DNA from: Bacteroidales bacterium UBA1714
GTDB lineage: Bacteria > Bacteroidota > Bacteroidia > Bacteroidales > Paludibacteraceae
Assembly: GCA_002317295.1 (NCBI GenBank)
Contig: DCIY01000007.1
Span: forward strand, 42,147-106,146
Reading direction: 5' to 3'
Length of the DNA stretch: 64,000 nucleotides
In this document: piece by piece, positions 34,607-44,400 of the stretch
How positions within the stretch are numbered: position 1 is the first letter of the stretch
Layout of the letters: the number at the start of each line of letters is the position of its first letter
The notes under the pieces: model-generated
Told to the model about the DNA's origin: nothing
What the model saw: only the letters and a program-made list of their open reading frames with translations
The model's database searches: none
Made by a program: the position numbers and the translations under genes

Positions 34607-36710
34607 ATTTCAGTTTTTCCTCCAAGAAACGAAGGATACGCTCGTGTACATGGCGATAATTGCTGCGCTGACGCAGGAAGTGATTATCATCCGGATAAAT
34701 CTGCATATCAAACTGCTTACCCGCCCGAACCAGAGCTTCCACCATTAACCATGTGTTTTGAGCATGCACATTATCATCACTCAAGCCATGGATAAGGAGT
34801 AAATCACCGGTGAGGGAGTTAGCCTTATTGAGCAACGAGGCCTGGTCATAACCAAAGATGTTCACTTGCGGACGTTGCATAAAGCGCTCTGTATACCCGC
34901 TATCATACAACCGCCAATCGGTAACAGGAGCCACGGCGACTCCACATCGAATTAAAGGATCGGAGGTTGATCGGGAAGTCAGGGATGCCTGTTCTTCCAA
35001 AGTACGAATCGTCTGATATCCGCCGTATGACCAGCCCACCATGGCAATTCGGTGTGCATCCACATAGGGTTGTTGCGCCATATACTGTGCAACATCCACC
35101 TGATCTTCCGCTTCCAAAGCACCTAAATTCATGTAGGTTTTATTGCGCCATTCTCGTCCTCGGCCATCTGTTCCACGGGGATCGGCACACACCACAATAT
35201 AGCCTATGGATGCGAGATAGTGGCCAAAACGTTTACGCCAAATATCCAGCACCCGCTGACTGGCTGGTCCTGAATACTGCATCAGCACCACGGGATAGGT
35301 TTTGGAGGGCGAAAAATCGGTGGGAACGATCTGATATGCATGGAGTGTATCTTTTCGTTGGGTAGGAATGTCAAAAAATTGTTTATTGGGTAATCCGCTG
35401 GCTTGCCATTCGGCTAAAACTTCTGCATTATCTTCCAATACGCGAATGGGTGTCAGTATCTCGTTTTTCACATTCATCAGTGTGTAACGATTGGGGGTTT
35501 CCAGTGATTCATAGCACAATATTGCCTGTAAACCATCCTCGCTAATGCGCAACGAAGCCGTTCCTTGGGTCTGAGACAGGGGAGTGATAGTTCCCCGTTT
35601 GAGGGATAACGCATATACTCGACGTGTCATAGGTGTAGGTGCCGCCTGAAAATACAGGTATCCTGTTTTGGCATTATACCCATAAAAAGCGGTTACATCC
35701 ATGGATGCAGGAGTCAAGCATTGACGCTCACTACCATCGGCATTCATCCAATATAAACGGCGATAGCCATCTTTTTCGCTCAAGGCTATAAACCGATTAT
35801 CTTCCAGCCATTGCCATTGATCCACCAATTCATAATCGATATAGTAACGATTAGACTGTTCTCGGTACAGGGGTTTGGAAATGGTCGATTTGGGATTGCA
35901 CACCAGCAATTCCATTTTATTCTGATCCCGATTGATTTTTTGTACAACCAGTTCGGCGGGAGTTGGTTCTGCAGACGAAGACTTGGCTGGCAATTCGTTA
36001 GTCCACCAAAGGCGAGGAATATACCAATCTTCCGTTTGCCCCAATTGCATTGTTTTAATGGATTTGTAGTAGAAGTCATATACACACACCGACGCCTGGG
36101 CATTATGTTCACCTGCTTTGGGATAACGAAGATAGTCTGAGGCAGGATATTTTTTTGTCCACAAATCCAACGAATCGGCGGGCAACATCTGTTGCCACTC
36201 AAACGTAGGAACCTGTGTTTCGTCCAAACGTAAAAAAGCCAATTGCTTGGAATCAGGAGAGAACGCAAACACATGGGTAACGCCAAATTCCTCCTCGTAT
36301 AACCAATCCGTAATCCCCTGGTAGACATCCGTCTCGGGTTCGGTCTGCGTAATGGCCACTTCGGTTGCGAAATCCACTTTGTAGACATACAGGTCGCGAC
36401 CTTTGGCATAAACGACATACTTACCATTGGGAGACAGGACTGCATCCCGAACGGGTCCATTGGAGACCGGTATTTCTTTTTGTTTGGTATAATCCCACAA
36501 ATAATACTCCGCCGTAAACGAATGGCGAAACAGAGTTTGCGCATTGCGATAGCGCAAGGAATAGCGCGATGTCTGAGGATTGAGGATGGAGTCCTGTTGT
36601 TCGATGGATAGTTTTTTTGCCGCAAAACGGTTGGTTAACACATCCTCCAGTACATCGGCACTCAACCCGATAGGGAGTATCAAAAAGAATATCAAAAAGA
36701 TTTTTTTCAT
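34605..36710 (-). CDS. S9-family dipeptidyl peptidase IV-like serine peptidase
   Basis: Exported peptidase that releases dipeptides from peptide N-termini. From the ATG at 36710 it has 701 residues with a signal peptide (MKKIFLIFFLILPIGLSA). An N-terminal DPP IV beta-propeller covers about 35-440 with repeated KYVVYAKGRDLYVY-type blades. The alpha/beta-hydrolase domain follows with the nucleophile GWSYGGYQT (about 580), the Asp in LIHGLSDDNVH and the His in YPDDNHFLRQR. The ATG overlaps the FecCD stop by 4 bases. A longer upstream reading (to 36809) is rejected because it would bury the signal peptide. Confidence 0.94.
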   Translation of the reverse strand: MKKIFLIFFLILPIGLSADVLEDVLTNRFAAKKLSIEQQDSILNPQTSRYSLRYRNAQTLFRHSFTAEYYLWDYTKQKEIPVSNGPVRDAVLSPNGKYVVYAKGRDLYVYKVDFATEVAITQTEPETDVYQGITDWLYEEEFGVTHVFAFSPDSKQLAFLRLDETQVPTFEWQQMLPADSLDLWTKKYPASDYLRYPKAGEHNAQASVCVYDFYYKSIKTMQLGQTEDWYIPRLWWTNELPAKSSSAEPTPAELVVQKINRDQNKMELLVCNPKSTISKPLYREQSNRYYIDYELVDQWQWLEDNRFIALSEKDGYRRLYWMNADGSERQCLTPASMDVTAFYGYNAKTGYLYFQAAPTPMTRRVYALSLKRGTITPLSQTQGTASLRISEDGLQAILCYESLETPNRYTLMNVKNEILTPIRVLEDNAEVLAEWQASGLPNKQFFDIPTQRKDTLHAYQIVPTDFSPSKTYPVVLMQYSGPASQRVLDIWRKRFGHYLASIGYIVVCADPRGTDGRGREWRNKTYMNLGALEAEDQVDVAQYMAQQPYVDAHRIAMVGWSYGGYQTIRTLEEQASLTSRSTSDPLIRCGVAVAPVTDWRLYDSGYTERFMQRPQVNIFGYDQASLLNKANSLTGDLLLIHGLSDDNVHAQNTWLMVEALVRAGKQFDMQIYPDDNHFLRQRSNYRHVHERILRFLEEKLK

Positions 36711-37663
36711 TTTCGCAAAATAATATATATTACTACCGGAGCCGCCAATAAGGCACTCATGGTAGAAATGGGCAAGGGGTACGTAAACAGCGAACATACG
36801 ATGTCGCATACGACCAACATATTGGCCCCTATTAAGGCAGCAACGGGTACAACGATTCGATGATCGGAGGTACGCATCAAACCGCGGCTCAAATGCGGGA
36901 CAGCCACGCCTATAAACGCTATCGGTCCACAGAAAGCGGTTATGCCACCTGATAATAAGCAGGTCACTCCTATTATGGCACGTCGGACACGTTCCACCGG
37001 AATCCCCAAGTTTCTGGCATAATCTTCTCCCAAAAGAAGACCATTGAGCGGTTTAACCAATCCAATGATTCCAACCACACCAACAAGTACCACAGCCAAC
37101 ATCACCCACCATTCATTCCAGCCCACACTGGCCACACTGCCAAAGGTCCATACAATAAAAAGCTTGAGCGCATCGGGGTTGGCAAAATTCTGAATCAGAC
37201 TGATGAATGCTCCCGCAATCGAGCCTATCATCATGCCAATAATCAGTAACGTAATATTATTGCGTACACGGCGCGCAAATATCAAAACAATAGACATTAC
37301 CGCCAAAGCACCCAAAATGGCCGCAAACGCCATAGAATAGCGCGAGGCGAGCCAAGAAACACCCATACCACCTATCATGGTGATGATAGCCACTCCCAAA
37401 CCCGCTCCGGAACTCACACCGAGGATATAGGGACCCGCCAACGGATTACGAAACAGAGTCTGCATGAGTACCCCCGCCATACTGAGCGAAGCACCTGCCA
37501 AGATTGCCGTCAGCAATTTGGGAATACGCAAATCCCATAGTATCTTCATGGCCAAATCCGAAGGTTGCTGCCATAAAGGTAACAGGGCGGAGAGCAAATC
37601 CAGCATACTGAGTAGTAACAGCAAGACCACCAAAAGAGCCAAAAAGAAGGATGGACACTTCAT
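36707..37663 (-). CDS. FecCD-family iron/corrinoid ABC transporter permease
   Basis: Inner-membrane permease of the BtuC/FecD type, 318 residues with about nine or ten hydrophobic segments. Typical motifs are LWDLRIPKLLTAILAGASLS (about 44-63), MAGVLMQTLFRNPLAGPYILG (about 63-83) and the later GPIAFIGVAVPHLSRGL (about 251-267). The substrate could be heme, siderophore or cobalamin. No ATPase or binding-protein gene sits beside it, so its partners must be elsewhere. Coupled to the GH18 gene upstream (TAATG overlap) and the peptidase downstream (ATGA overlap). Confidence 0.93.
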   Translation of the reverse strand: MKCPSFFLALLVVLLLLLSMLDLLSALLPLWQQPSDLAMKILWDLRIPKLLTAILAGASLSMAGVLMQTLFRNPLAGPYILGVSSGAGLGVAIITMIGGMGVSWLASRYSMAFAAILGALAVMSIVLIFARRVRNNITLLIIGMMIGSIAGAFISLIQNFANPDALKLFIVWTFGSVASVGWNEWWVMLAVVLVGVVGIIGLVKPLNGLLLGEDYARNLGIPVERVRRAIIGVTCLLSGGITAFCGPIAFIGVAVPHLSRGLMRTSDHRIVVPVAALIGANMLVVCDIVCSLFTYPLPISTMSALLAAPVVIYIILRK

Positions 37664-39003
37664 TATTTAGGTTGTTCTGGGATATATACAGGTTCGGTCG
37701 TAATCGTTGTACTATCGGACAAATGGATGATATAATACTGCCATGTTTGGCGCTCGGTTTTCATACCGTTCCAACATGCCTGTGTCAAAGTTTTCTTGCC
37801 ATCATCACCTCCTTGAGACCACCACATCAGACCACGCATTCCTTTAGAGATAGCCCAATTCGCTTTATATGCAATCGACTGAGCATCGTCATAAGAACAA
37901 ATCATGGAACCACTCTTATCCACCACATAGGGCACTTGCCACAGATTATGGTATTTGCGCGTCCACTTACCACTGGACAAATTGTTCTGAATGATATAAT
38001 AATCGTATACCTCTGGTTTAGAATCGAACGAGACACGGCCGTAAAAAGGAATACCTAAGACCATCTTATTCATGGGGAAGCCAATGGCATTAAATGCTTG
38101 CCAAGTACGCAGGATATCCCAATCGGCTGCGGTACAATACATAGCACTGTGCGGATGGCTGCCACTACCCAAATCATAGGTCATCACATTGATCCAATCC
38201 ACATAAGGTTCAACTGCTTTGTTATCCACAAATTGCCAACCTCCTGTTATTTTTCGTTTATCCTTTGGATAACCCGCATAAGTAAGCAGATATTCACCTG
38301 CCGGCAGCGTATCACGCAAGGTTTTCATCAGTTTGACATGATTTTCGGTATCCACAGCCGGATCGCACGCATGGTTGGACCAACTTAATCCCGGCAATTC
38401 CCAATCGATATCAATACCATCCAAGTTCCACTTTTTACAGAACTCTTTGCAGTCATGTGCAAAGTGCGACATTTGTTCCTGGCTCTTGGCCATGGCGCTA
38501 AAACCACCCTGTTGAGAGTTCTCATCGGTATTTTCCACCACATGAGAGAAAGACAGCTGAATCTTCAAATCCGGATTTTTCTGTTTAAGAGCCACCACTT
38601 TCTTGAATAAATTCCAGGAACTGGTTCCTCCCGACAAATCGAACTTTTGGTAAACGCTATCCACCACATATAACTCCGCAAAAGCAAAGCAGATATGGGT
38701 GACATATTTGTACAGTCCCAACACTTTGTTTTGATCACAATACCAATCCACGTAAGAGCAAACCACACGATCGTTTGTTAAATTAATCACGCTATCAAAC
38801 GTGACGGTATCAATACGAACCGTATCAATGGTCGGAATGATAGGGATGGTATCATGTTTGGTGGTATCTTGTTTGGTCGTGTCTTGCTTAGTGGTATCCG
38901 ACCCAGGTTGTGGATCTTCCGGTGGATTGACCGGTTTGGGTTTACAAGCCATCACCATCACGGTGATTACGGACAAAATCCATAGAATATGTTGTTTAGT
39001 CAT
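37663..39003 (-). CDS. GH18-family chitinase/endo-N-acetylglucosaminidase lipoprotein
   Basis: Secreted or surface glycosidase of family GH18, cutting beta-1,4 links next to N-acetylglucosamine. The 446-residue protein has lipobox VMAC (Cys 20), then a Pro/Thr/Asp linker with TTKQDTTKQDTTKHDT, then the catalytic domain (about 75-440). The catalytic signature LDGIDIDWELPG matches DGxDxDxE with the final Glu as acid. Other family parts are LQIQLSFSH-like strand KIQLSFSHV, WINVMTYDLGSG and GLMWWSQGGDDG. It is in the run with the secreted phosphodiesterase and the FecCD permease. Confidence 0.92.
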   Translation of the reverse strand: MTKQHILWILSVITVMVMACKPKPVNPPEDPQPGSDTTKQDTTKQDTTKHDTIPIIPTIDTVRIDTVTFDSVINLTNDRVVCSYVDWYCDQNKVLGLYKYVTHICFAFAELYVVDSVYQKFDLSGGTSSWNLFKKVVALKQKNPDLKIQLSFSHVVENTDENSQQGGFSAMAKSQEQMSHFAHDCKEFCKKWNLDGIDIDWELPGLSWSNHACDPAVDTENHVKLMKTLRDTLPAGEYLLTYAGYPKDKRKITGGWQFVDNKAVEPYVDWINVMTYDLGSGSHPHSAMYCTAADWDILRTWQAFNAIGFPMNKMVLGIPFYGRVSFDSKPEVYDYYIIQNNLSSGKWTRKYHNLWQVPYVVDKSGSMICSYDDAQSIAYKANWAISKGMRGLMWWSQGGDDGKKTLTQACWNGMKTERQTWQYYIIHLSDSTTITTEPVYIPEQPK

Positions 39004-39035
39004 AACAAAAAGAGTGTATTATTATTTGTGTGTAT

Positions 39036-40592
39036 TCAGTCTTTTATTTTTTGTCCCAGCAAGTCATATTGACCCGCAGGTGATGTGATAAACATCCGAG
39101 AGCCATTAAAGATTTTCTGCGTAGTGGTTTTAGAATCGTAGGTCATGGGAAGTGCAGTGGTTTGAACCACGTGCAAAGAACAGGTATCTTTTTTTCCATC
39201 AACCGAAGCAATAATCAATGCGTCACACAAACTTTTACCTACTACCTTGCATATACGATCCTCTTTCAAAAGGGTAATCATACGTGATTTATCGGTTCGC
39301 CAACTCACTTCGGTAGTAGCCCGTTGTGGCAACACAGTCGCTGTTAACGTGGCGGTATCTCCCAAAGCAATGGTTATTTCTTTGGGATCAACTGCAATGG
39401 ATTCTGCTCCATATTGAGGGGCTCCATTGGACACATACCAACCACCAAAACCTACTCCATTGGCAAATCCGTGTACGTGCACAATCTGGTCACTCACCCG
39501 AATGAGGGTAAATGCAATCTGAGCATCCGCAGAAAGCGATGCAGATTGGGTATGCAAAGTAGGATGATTGAGTGCCGAAATATCTTTAATCACAAACCCA
39601 CCCCGTTTACCATTGGCGGTTAACTGCAGACGATGTCTATCCATCATAAATGTCAGTGTGTCATTGGTCACAGAGTCTGTGGAAGCAGGAAAAGAATCCA
39701 AAGGCGTCACATAAAACGGCGAGAAAGTCGTTTTATATTCTGCAATCGCATCCCAATTGATGGCCGGAGCGTCTGCTATTTGAGACTTTTTGACGCAATC
39801 ACCTGTAGACATGTAGCAACAGCGGTCCCGTACAAATTCATTGTACGTACCGACATCGTTGATGGTCCATGTAGCTACGCGCAAACCGGCATTGTAAAAA
39901 CGTTTAACCGTATGTACATCCCAATTGGTATAACTGATATCAATACTGGGTTCGATGCCATATTGCTGACACCAATCAATATCACTATCCGTCATCAGAT
40001 GGCTCATATACAAGCGTTGACAGGTGAGAGATGGATAATTCTGTCTTACATACAAAATGGCATTCTCATCAAACGAAATAATGTAAGCACTTGAATCCAG
40101 ATGGTGATTTTGAAGCATGGTGAACAATTTTGGGAAGCCTGTCATATTGCTTCCATTCAAGCCCTTTGCCGACTTTAGTTCGATCACTGGAAACACAGCC
40201 GAATCCTCGCACAATTGCAGATATTCCTCCAAAGTACAAATGGTACCGGTATAGGTTATTTTGGATGCTTCACCGGCGACGCTGCGTGTTTGGGTGAGTG
40301 TCAGTGCCTTCAATTCGGCCAAGGTATAATCTCCTATCACCACATTTTGACCATAGTTATTGAGTTTGGAGTCGTGGCATAGGACATACTCATTATCCTT
40401 GGTCACCTGAACATCGCACTCCAAGCCATCGCAACCATAATAAGAAATACCATTGCGGAATGCTTCTATGGTATTCTCAACGCCTCGATCACTACCACGG
40501 TGACCTACTAATAAAGCTTTCCATGCCGCCGTATGGGTCCATGGTAAACTGGCAATAATCAAAATCAAAAGAATGTGTTTTGTGTGTGTCAT
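39036..40592 (-). CDS. Secreted glycerophosphodiester phosphodiesterase with C-terminal Ig-like region
   Basis: Hydrolyses glycerophosphodiesters (such as deacylated phospholipids) to glycerol 3-phosphate and an alcohol, outside the cytoplasm. The 518-residue protein has a signal peptide (to about HTAA, residue 22). The GDPD domain is at about 27-265, with GHRGSDRGVENTIEAF, DGLECDVQVTKDNEYVLCHD and VFPVIELKSAKG. The C-terminal half (about 285-490) contains a BIG2-like Ig segment (IAVDPKEITIALGDTATLTATVLP). The last 28 residues (QKIFNGSRMFI...GQKIKD) resemble the tail of the 3691-residue protein. 8 bases after panB. Confidence 0.9.
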   Translation of the reverse strand: MTHTKHILLILIIASLPWTHTAAWKALLVGHRGSDRGVENTIEAFRNGISYYGCDGLECDVQVTKDNEYVLCHDSKLNNYGQNVVIGDYTLAELKALTLTQTRSVAGEASKITYTGTICTLEEYLQLCEDSAVFPVIELKSAKGLNGSNMTGFPKLFTMLQNHHLDSSAYIISFDENAILYVRQNYPSLTCQRLYMSHLMTDSDIDWCQQYGIEPSIDISYTNWDVHTVKRFYNAGLRVATWTINDVGTYNEFVRDRCCYMSTGDCVKKSQIADAPAINWDAIAEYKTTFSPFYVTPLDSFPASTDSVTNDTLTFMMDRHRLQLTANGKRGGFVIKDISALNHPTLHTQSASLSADAQIAFTLIRVSDQIVHVHGFANGVGFGGWYVSNGAPQYGAESIAVDPKEITIALGDTATLTATVLPQRATTEVSWRTDKSRMITLLKEDRICKVVGKSLCDALIIASVDGKKDTCSLHVVQTTALPMTYDSKTTTQKIFNGSRMFITSPAGQYDLLGQKIKD

Positions 40593-40600
40593 AATATTTT

Positions 40601-41419
40601 TTAATATTGTTCGTTATTATTTGGAAAAGAACGATCCGAAACCGCTTGTATATATGCTTGTACCGCCGATACCACTTCGTTGCCTAATTCGGCAAAATGG
40701 CGTAAGAACTTGGGCTTAAAGCCCTGAGTGAGGCCCAACATGTCATGCAGGACCAATACCTGACCATCAGTTTGGTTTCCCGCTCCGATACCAATGACCG
40801 GACAAGAAACGGCTTGAGTGACGCGCTGAGCGAGTGCTGCAGGAATCTTTTCCAACACAATCGCATAACAGCCTGCCTCGTCCAATAACTGTGCATCATG
40901 CATCAGTTTATCCGCTTCCGCCTCTTCTTTGGCTCGCAAGCCATAACCGCCCAATTGGTTGACACTTTGAGGGGTCAATCCCAGGTGACCACAAACCGGT
41001 ATACCTGCTTGAATCAAATGGCGTATGATCGGAAGAATCTCTTCTCCGCCCTCCAATTTGACTGCATCGCACCCTGATTCCTTCATGATACGGACCGCAT
41101 TACGCACCGCATCTTCCTCGCTAATCTGGTAACTACCAAAGGGCATATCACAAACCACCAGCGCATGATGAGCAGCTTTGACCACTCCTTGGGTTAAAAA
41201 AATCATGGCATCCACCGTGATGGGCAAAGTGAAACTGTTGCCGCTGACCACATTGGAAGCACTGTCACCCACCAAAATCATATCGATGCCCGCCTCATCT
41301 ACCAATCGAGCTAAGGTATAATCATAACTCGTAATCATCGAGATGGGCTCTCCCGCCTGCTTTTTGGCGCGCAGGCGGGAGGTTGTCATTTTTTGAGTTT
41401 GTTCTATATGTACACTCAT
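40601..41419 (-). CDS. panB: 3-methyl-2-oxobutanoate hydroxymethyltransferase
   Basis: First committed step of pantothenate synthesis: adds a hydroxymethyl group from methylene-tetrahydrofolate to ketoisovalerate. The 272-residue length is normal. Motifs are MITSYDYTLARLVDEAGIDM (about 23-42), VGDSASNVV, AVKLEGGEEI and VIGIGAGNQTDGQVLVLHD near residue 205. A housekeeping enzyme inside a run of surface-protein genes: 11 bases after the 3691-residue-protein gene and 8 before the phosphodiesterase gene. Confidence 0.96.
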   Translation of the reverse strand: MSVHIEQTQKMTTSRLRAKKQAGEPISMITSYDYTLARLVDEAGIDMILVGDSASNVVSGNSFTLPITVDAMIFLTQGVVKAAHHALVVCDMPFGSYQISEEDAVRNAVRIMKESGCDAVKLEGGEEILPIIRHLIQAGIPVCGHLGLTPQSVNQLGGYGLRAKEEAEADKLMHDAQLLDEAGCYAIVLEKIPAALAQRVTQAVSCPVIGIGAGNQTDGQVLVLHDMLGLTQGFKPKFLRHFAELGNEVVSAVQAYIQAVSDRSFPNNNEQY

Positions 41420-41430
41420 TATCTTTTAAT

Positions 41431-44400
41431 TTAAAAAACTCTTTGTCCTGTAGGATCATACCACTTATCATCCATAATGATATAGAGGTGATCCTGATAA
41501 ATAACCTTGGTAGCTCCGGTACTTGGATCTGCGTAGATGTCAATTAATCCAGTGCCTTCCAATACCGTAACTTGCAAAGTCTTGATATCTCCACAAGATG
41601 TGACAACGGATAAGGTATAATCACCACTCTCAGCACCCGCTTTGATGCGTTGGATACCATTATACAGGTATGGCAATTCGTTCACCATGATGGTATCATA
41701 AGCCATTCCCTGAGCATTGATTGCCAGTGCATGTACATAAACCGTACTATCACAATGGTAAGAAGACTGCATTGGGAAGGTGTAGAATCCAGGTTGCGTA
41801 ACGAAATGTGTATCATCTACCCAAACCGTATCTCCCTCGCACAGGGCAATGCGAATATGTTCTTTATATTCACTTTGCGACGAGAAGAACAGGTAATACG
41901 TAACGATACTGTCGCAACCTGTTACCATGGAACTCAATGTATCTCGAACCACCGCATTGGTGTAATAGGTCTTGCCCAATAAGGTGTAAGAAGTACCACG
42001 ACATGCGTAGAGATTTACCTTGGTACGTTGTACTGGAAGGACAGTCAAATCCAAATAAACGATGCTGTCGCAACCATTGGCAGCCGTGAGTACACGACGA
42101 TAGGTTCCCGATGCCGTTACATGCAGGTTATAACCATGCTCGGTATAGGTATCACCTTCACATATTTCATCACTGAAATGTGTTTGTGCATTGGCCTTCA
42201 CCAAAATCGACAACGTCACTACAGAATCCATCGTAGCAGAAATACGGGTATACTCATGCAGACCCGGTGTCAAATCGGCAGTGGTCAGTTTGAAACCATG
42301 GCTTTCGTATTCACTACCCTCGCACAACGTATCGGTATAAGCAAACATCTGCGTGGCATTCAAATCCAGACTATCTACCATCAGGTAGTTATCACCATTG
42401 CTGATTGTGGATTCCGCATAGAAGGCGATACGTATTCTCTTACCAGCGTATTGCGAGAAATTCAGCACCTTACGCACCGGATTATAAGGCAGGGAAGCAA
42501 ATGTACCTTCGGTACGAATGGCAGCACTGTCGGACCATACGTAACTATTGGCTTTCGTCCATGTAACACCATTGTCGGTAGAAACGACTACCGTAAACTG
42601 ATCATCCGGAGCCGATGCTGCCGGGTTGTTACCACTAAACTTAGCAGCCGATACATCAAATGCAAAGAGCAAAGCCTGACCCTTGTTGGGTGTTAAATCT
42701 ATACTTGGAGAAATCGCCCAAGAAGCACAGGAAGTACCATAGCAATTCACACGTATATGCTTGGACGTCATTCCCTTAGCAGCTGAAGCCACATTCCAGG
42801 ATCCACTATAACTCGATACGGTTTCTCCGGTCAACGGATTTTGACGTCCTGCATAGACTTCGGATATTGGAATAGAACGAACTGACTTCCATTCGCTACT
42901 GAAGTTAGACTCTTCAAAATCTTCCTGATAACGAACACCCTTCAAGGTAGAGAAGGATACGGCACGTGACCAGGATGATTCATCATTGGCTGAGCACATC
43001 TGACGAATACGCAGATAGTAGTTAGTAGATGGAGACAGAGCATTCAATCCAAAGACCATCGAATTTATCACTGTATCTGCTTGAACCACCAACGTGAAGG
43101 ATTTATCCAAAGCCAATTCGTAGTAAACACGTTTTGTGCTTTCCGCATTCTTAAAGACAAAGTTCACCTTGGCAGAATTCAGCGTTATATTGCTGACCTC
43201 CACAGAATCGACACCTGCACAGGTAGACGAAACAGCACCTAATGTATCAATAACGATATTGCGGATATGCATATCACAATCCTCCGTACCAGTAGTAGAG
43301 GTTACGTAGAAACCGATTTGTACCGACTGACCTACGTAAGTCGACAAATCCAGATCAAACGACGTGCCATCCGGAGCAATGGACGAATAGAGATAGTCTC
43401 CAGCCGTTTCGCTCCAATGCCATCCCTGTGAAGTAGACCAACGTCCATCGGTTGAAACCAAGACATAGAAATCACGGTTGGCATAACTGGAAGGAGCTGC
43501 AGCTTGGTTATAATGGGTAAAGGCTGCATCAAAGCTTAATACCAATCCTGAGGTAGGATCCACATTGCTCAAGTCAATACGAGGTGAAGCCATCAAATAC
43601 TCCTTCTCTGCCCATGTATTGACTTTCACATGCTTTCCTTCAAAACCATATGTATTGGTCGCAGAAGTAACCGTCCAACCACTGGTAGTAGTCTCCAGGG
43701 ATGTTAAACTACCCGTATAGCGCTGCCATTCCTCAGAGAAAGCATCCCATTCCATCGATTCCTCATAGCGCACACCATAAGGAGCATGGATGGCAATCGG
43801 TTCGCACCAAGCCGAAGTATCACCCTCTTGGCAAATCTTACGGGCATATACATCATACCATTGACTGGCTCGGAATGGATAAGAGAATACAAATACATTC
43901 GTCTTAGACATTATGGCAGCACTTTCATCCAATACACCACCCTGCTCCGTGAGATAGAGTTGGTAGCCTACAGCATCCGTCACATTATCAGCCGATAAGG
44001 TAATCTGAGCATCATTGAGCGTCAAAATTGCCTGACTGATTCCCGTAACAGTAGAACACTCCACCGTATGGAAGGTAAACGGACCACGCCATTCGGTATA
44101 GGTCGAATCAGGACATTGGGTACGTGCATACAACTCATAAGCTGTCGATGATTGCAGGCCCTTAATGTACACAATATTCGTATCGGTAATCTGCTTAAGC
44201 GATTCACGGAACAGACTACCACGCGGAATACAAACGTACTCAATACTGAGTGCATCGGTGATACCGGGACCACGGAGAACCAGCGTCGCCGTGGTATAGG
44301 TAGAATCCAGCAATGTGGCGCGTGTAATCGACGCGCAGGTAGCTCCGGTACTGAGGGTATCTACCACCACATTTTTAATGTGCAGGTTATTATCAGCACC

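Noticed and set aside
36711..36809. N-terminal extension of the DPP IV-like peptidase
   Set aside because: It would place 33 residues before a clear signal peptide and overlaps the end of the permease gene.
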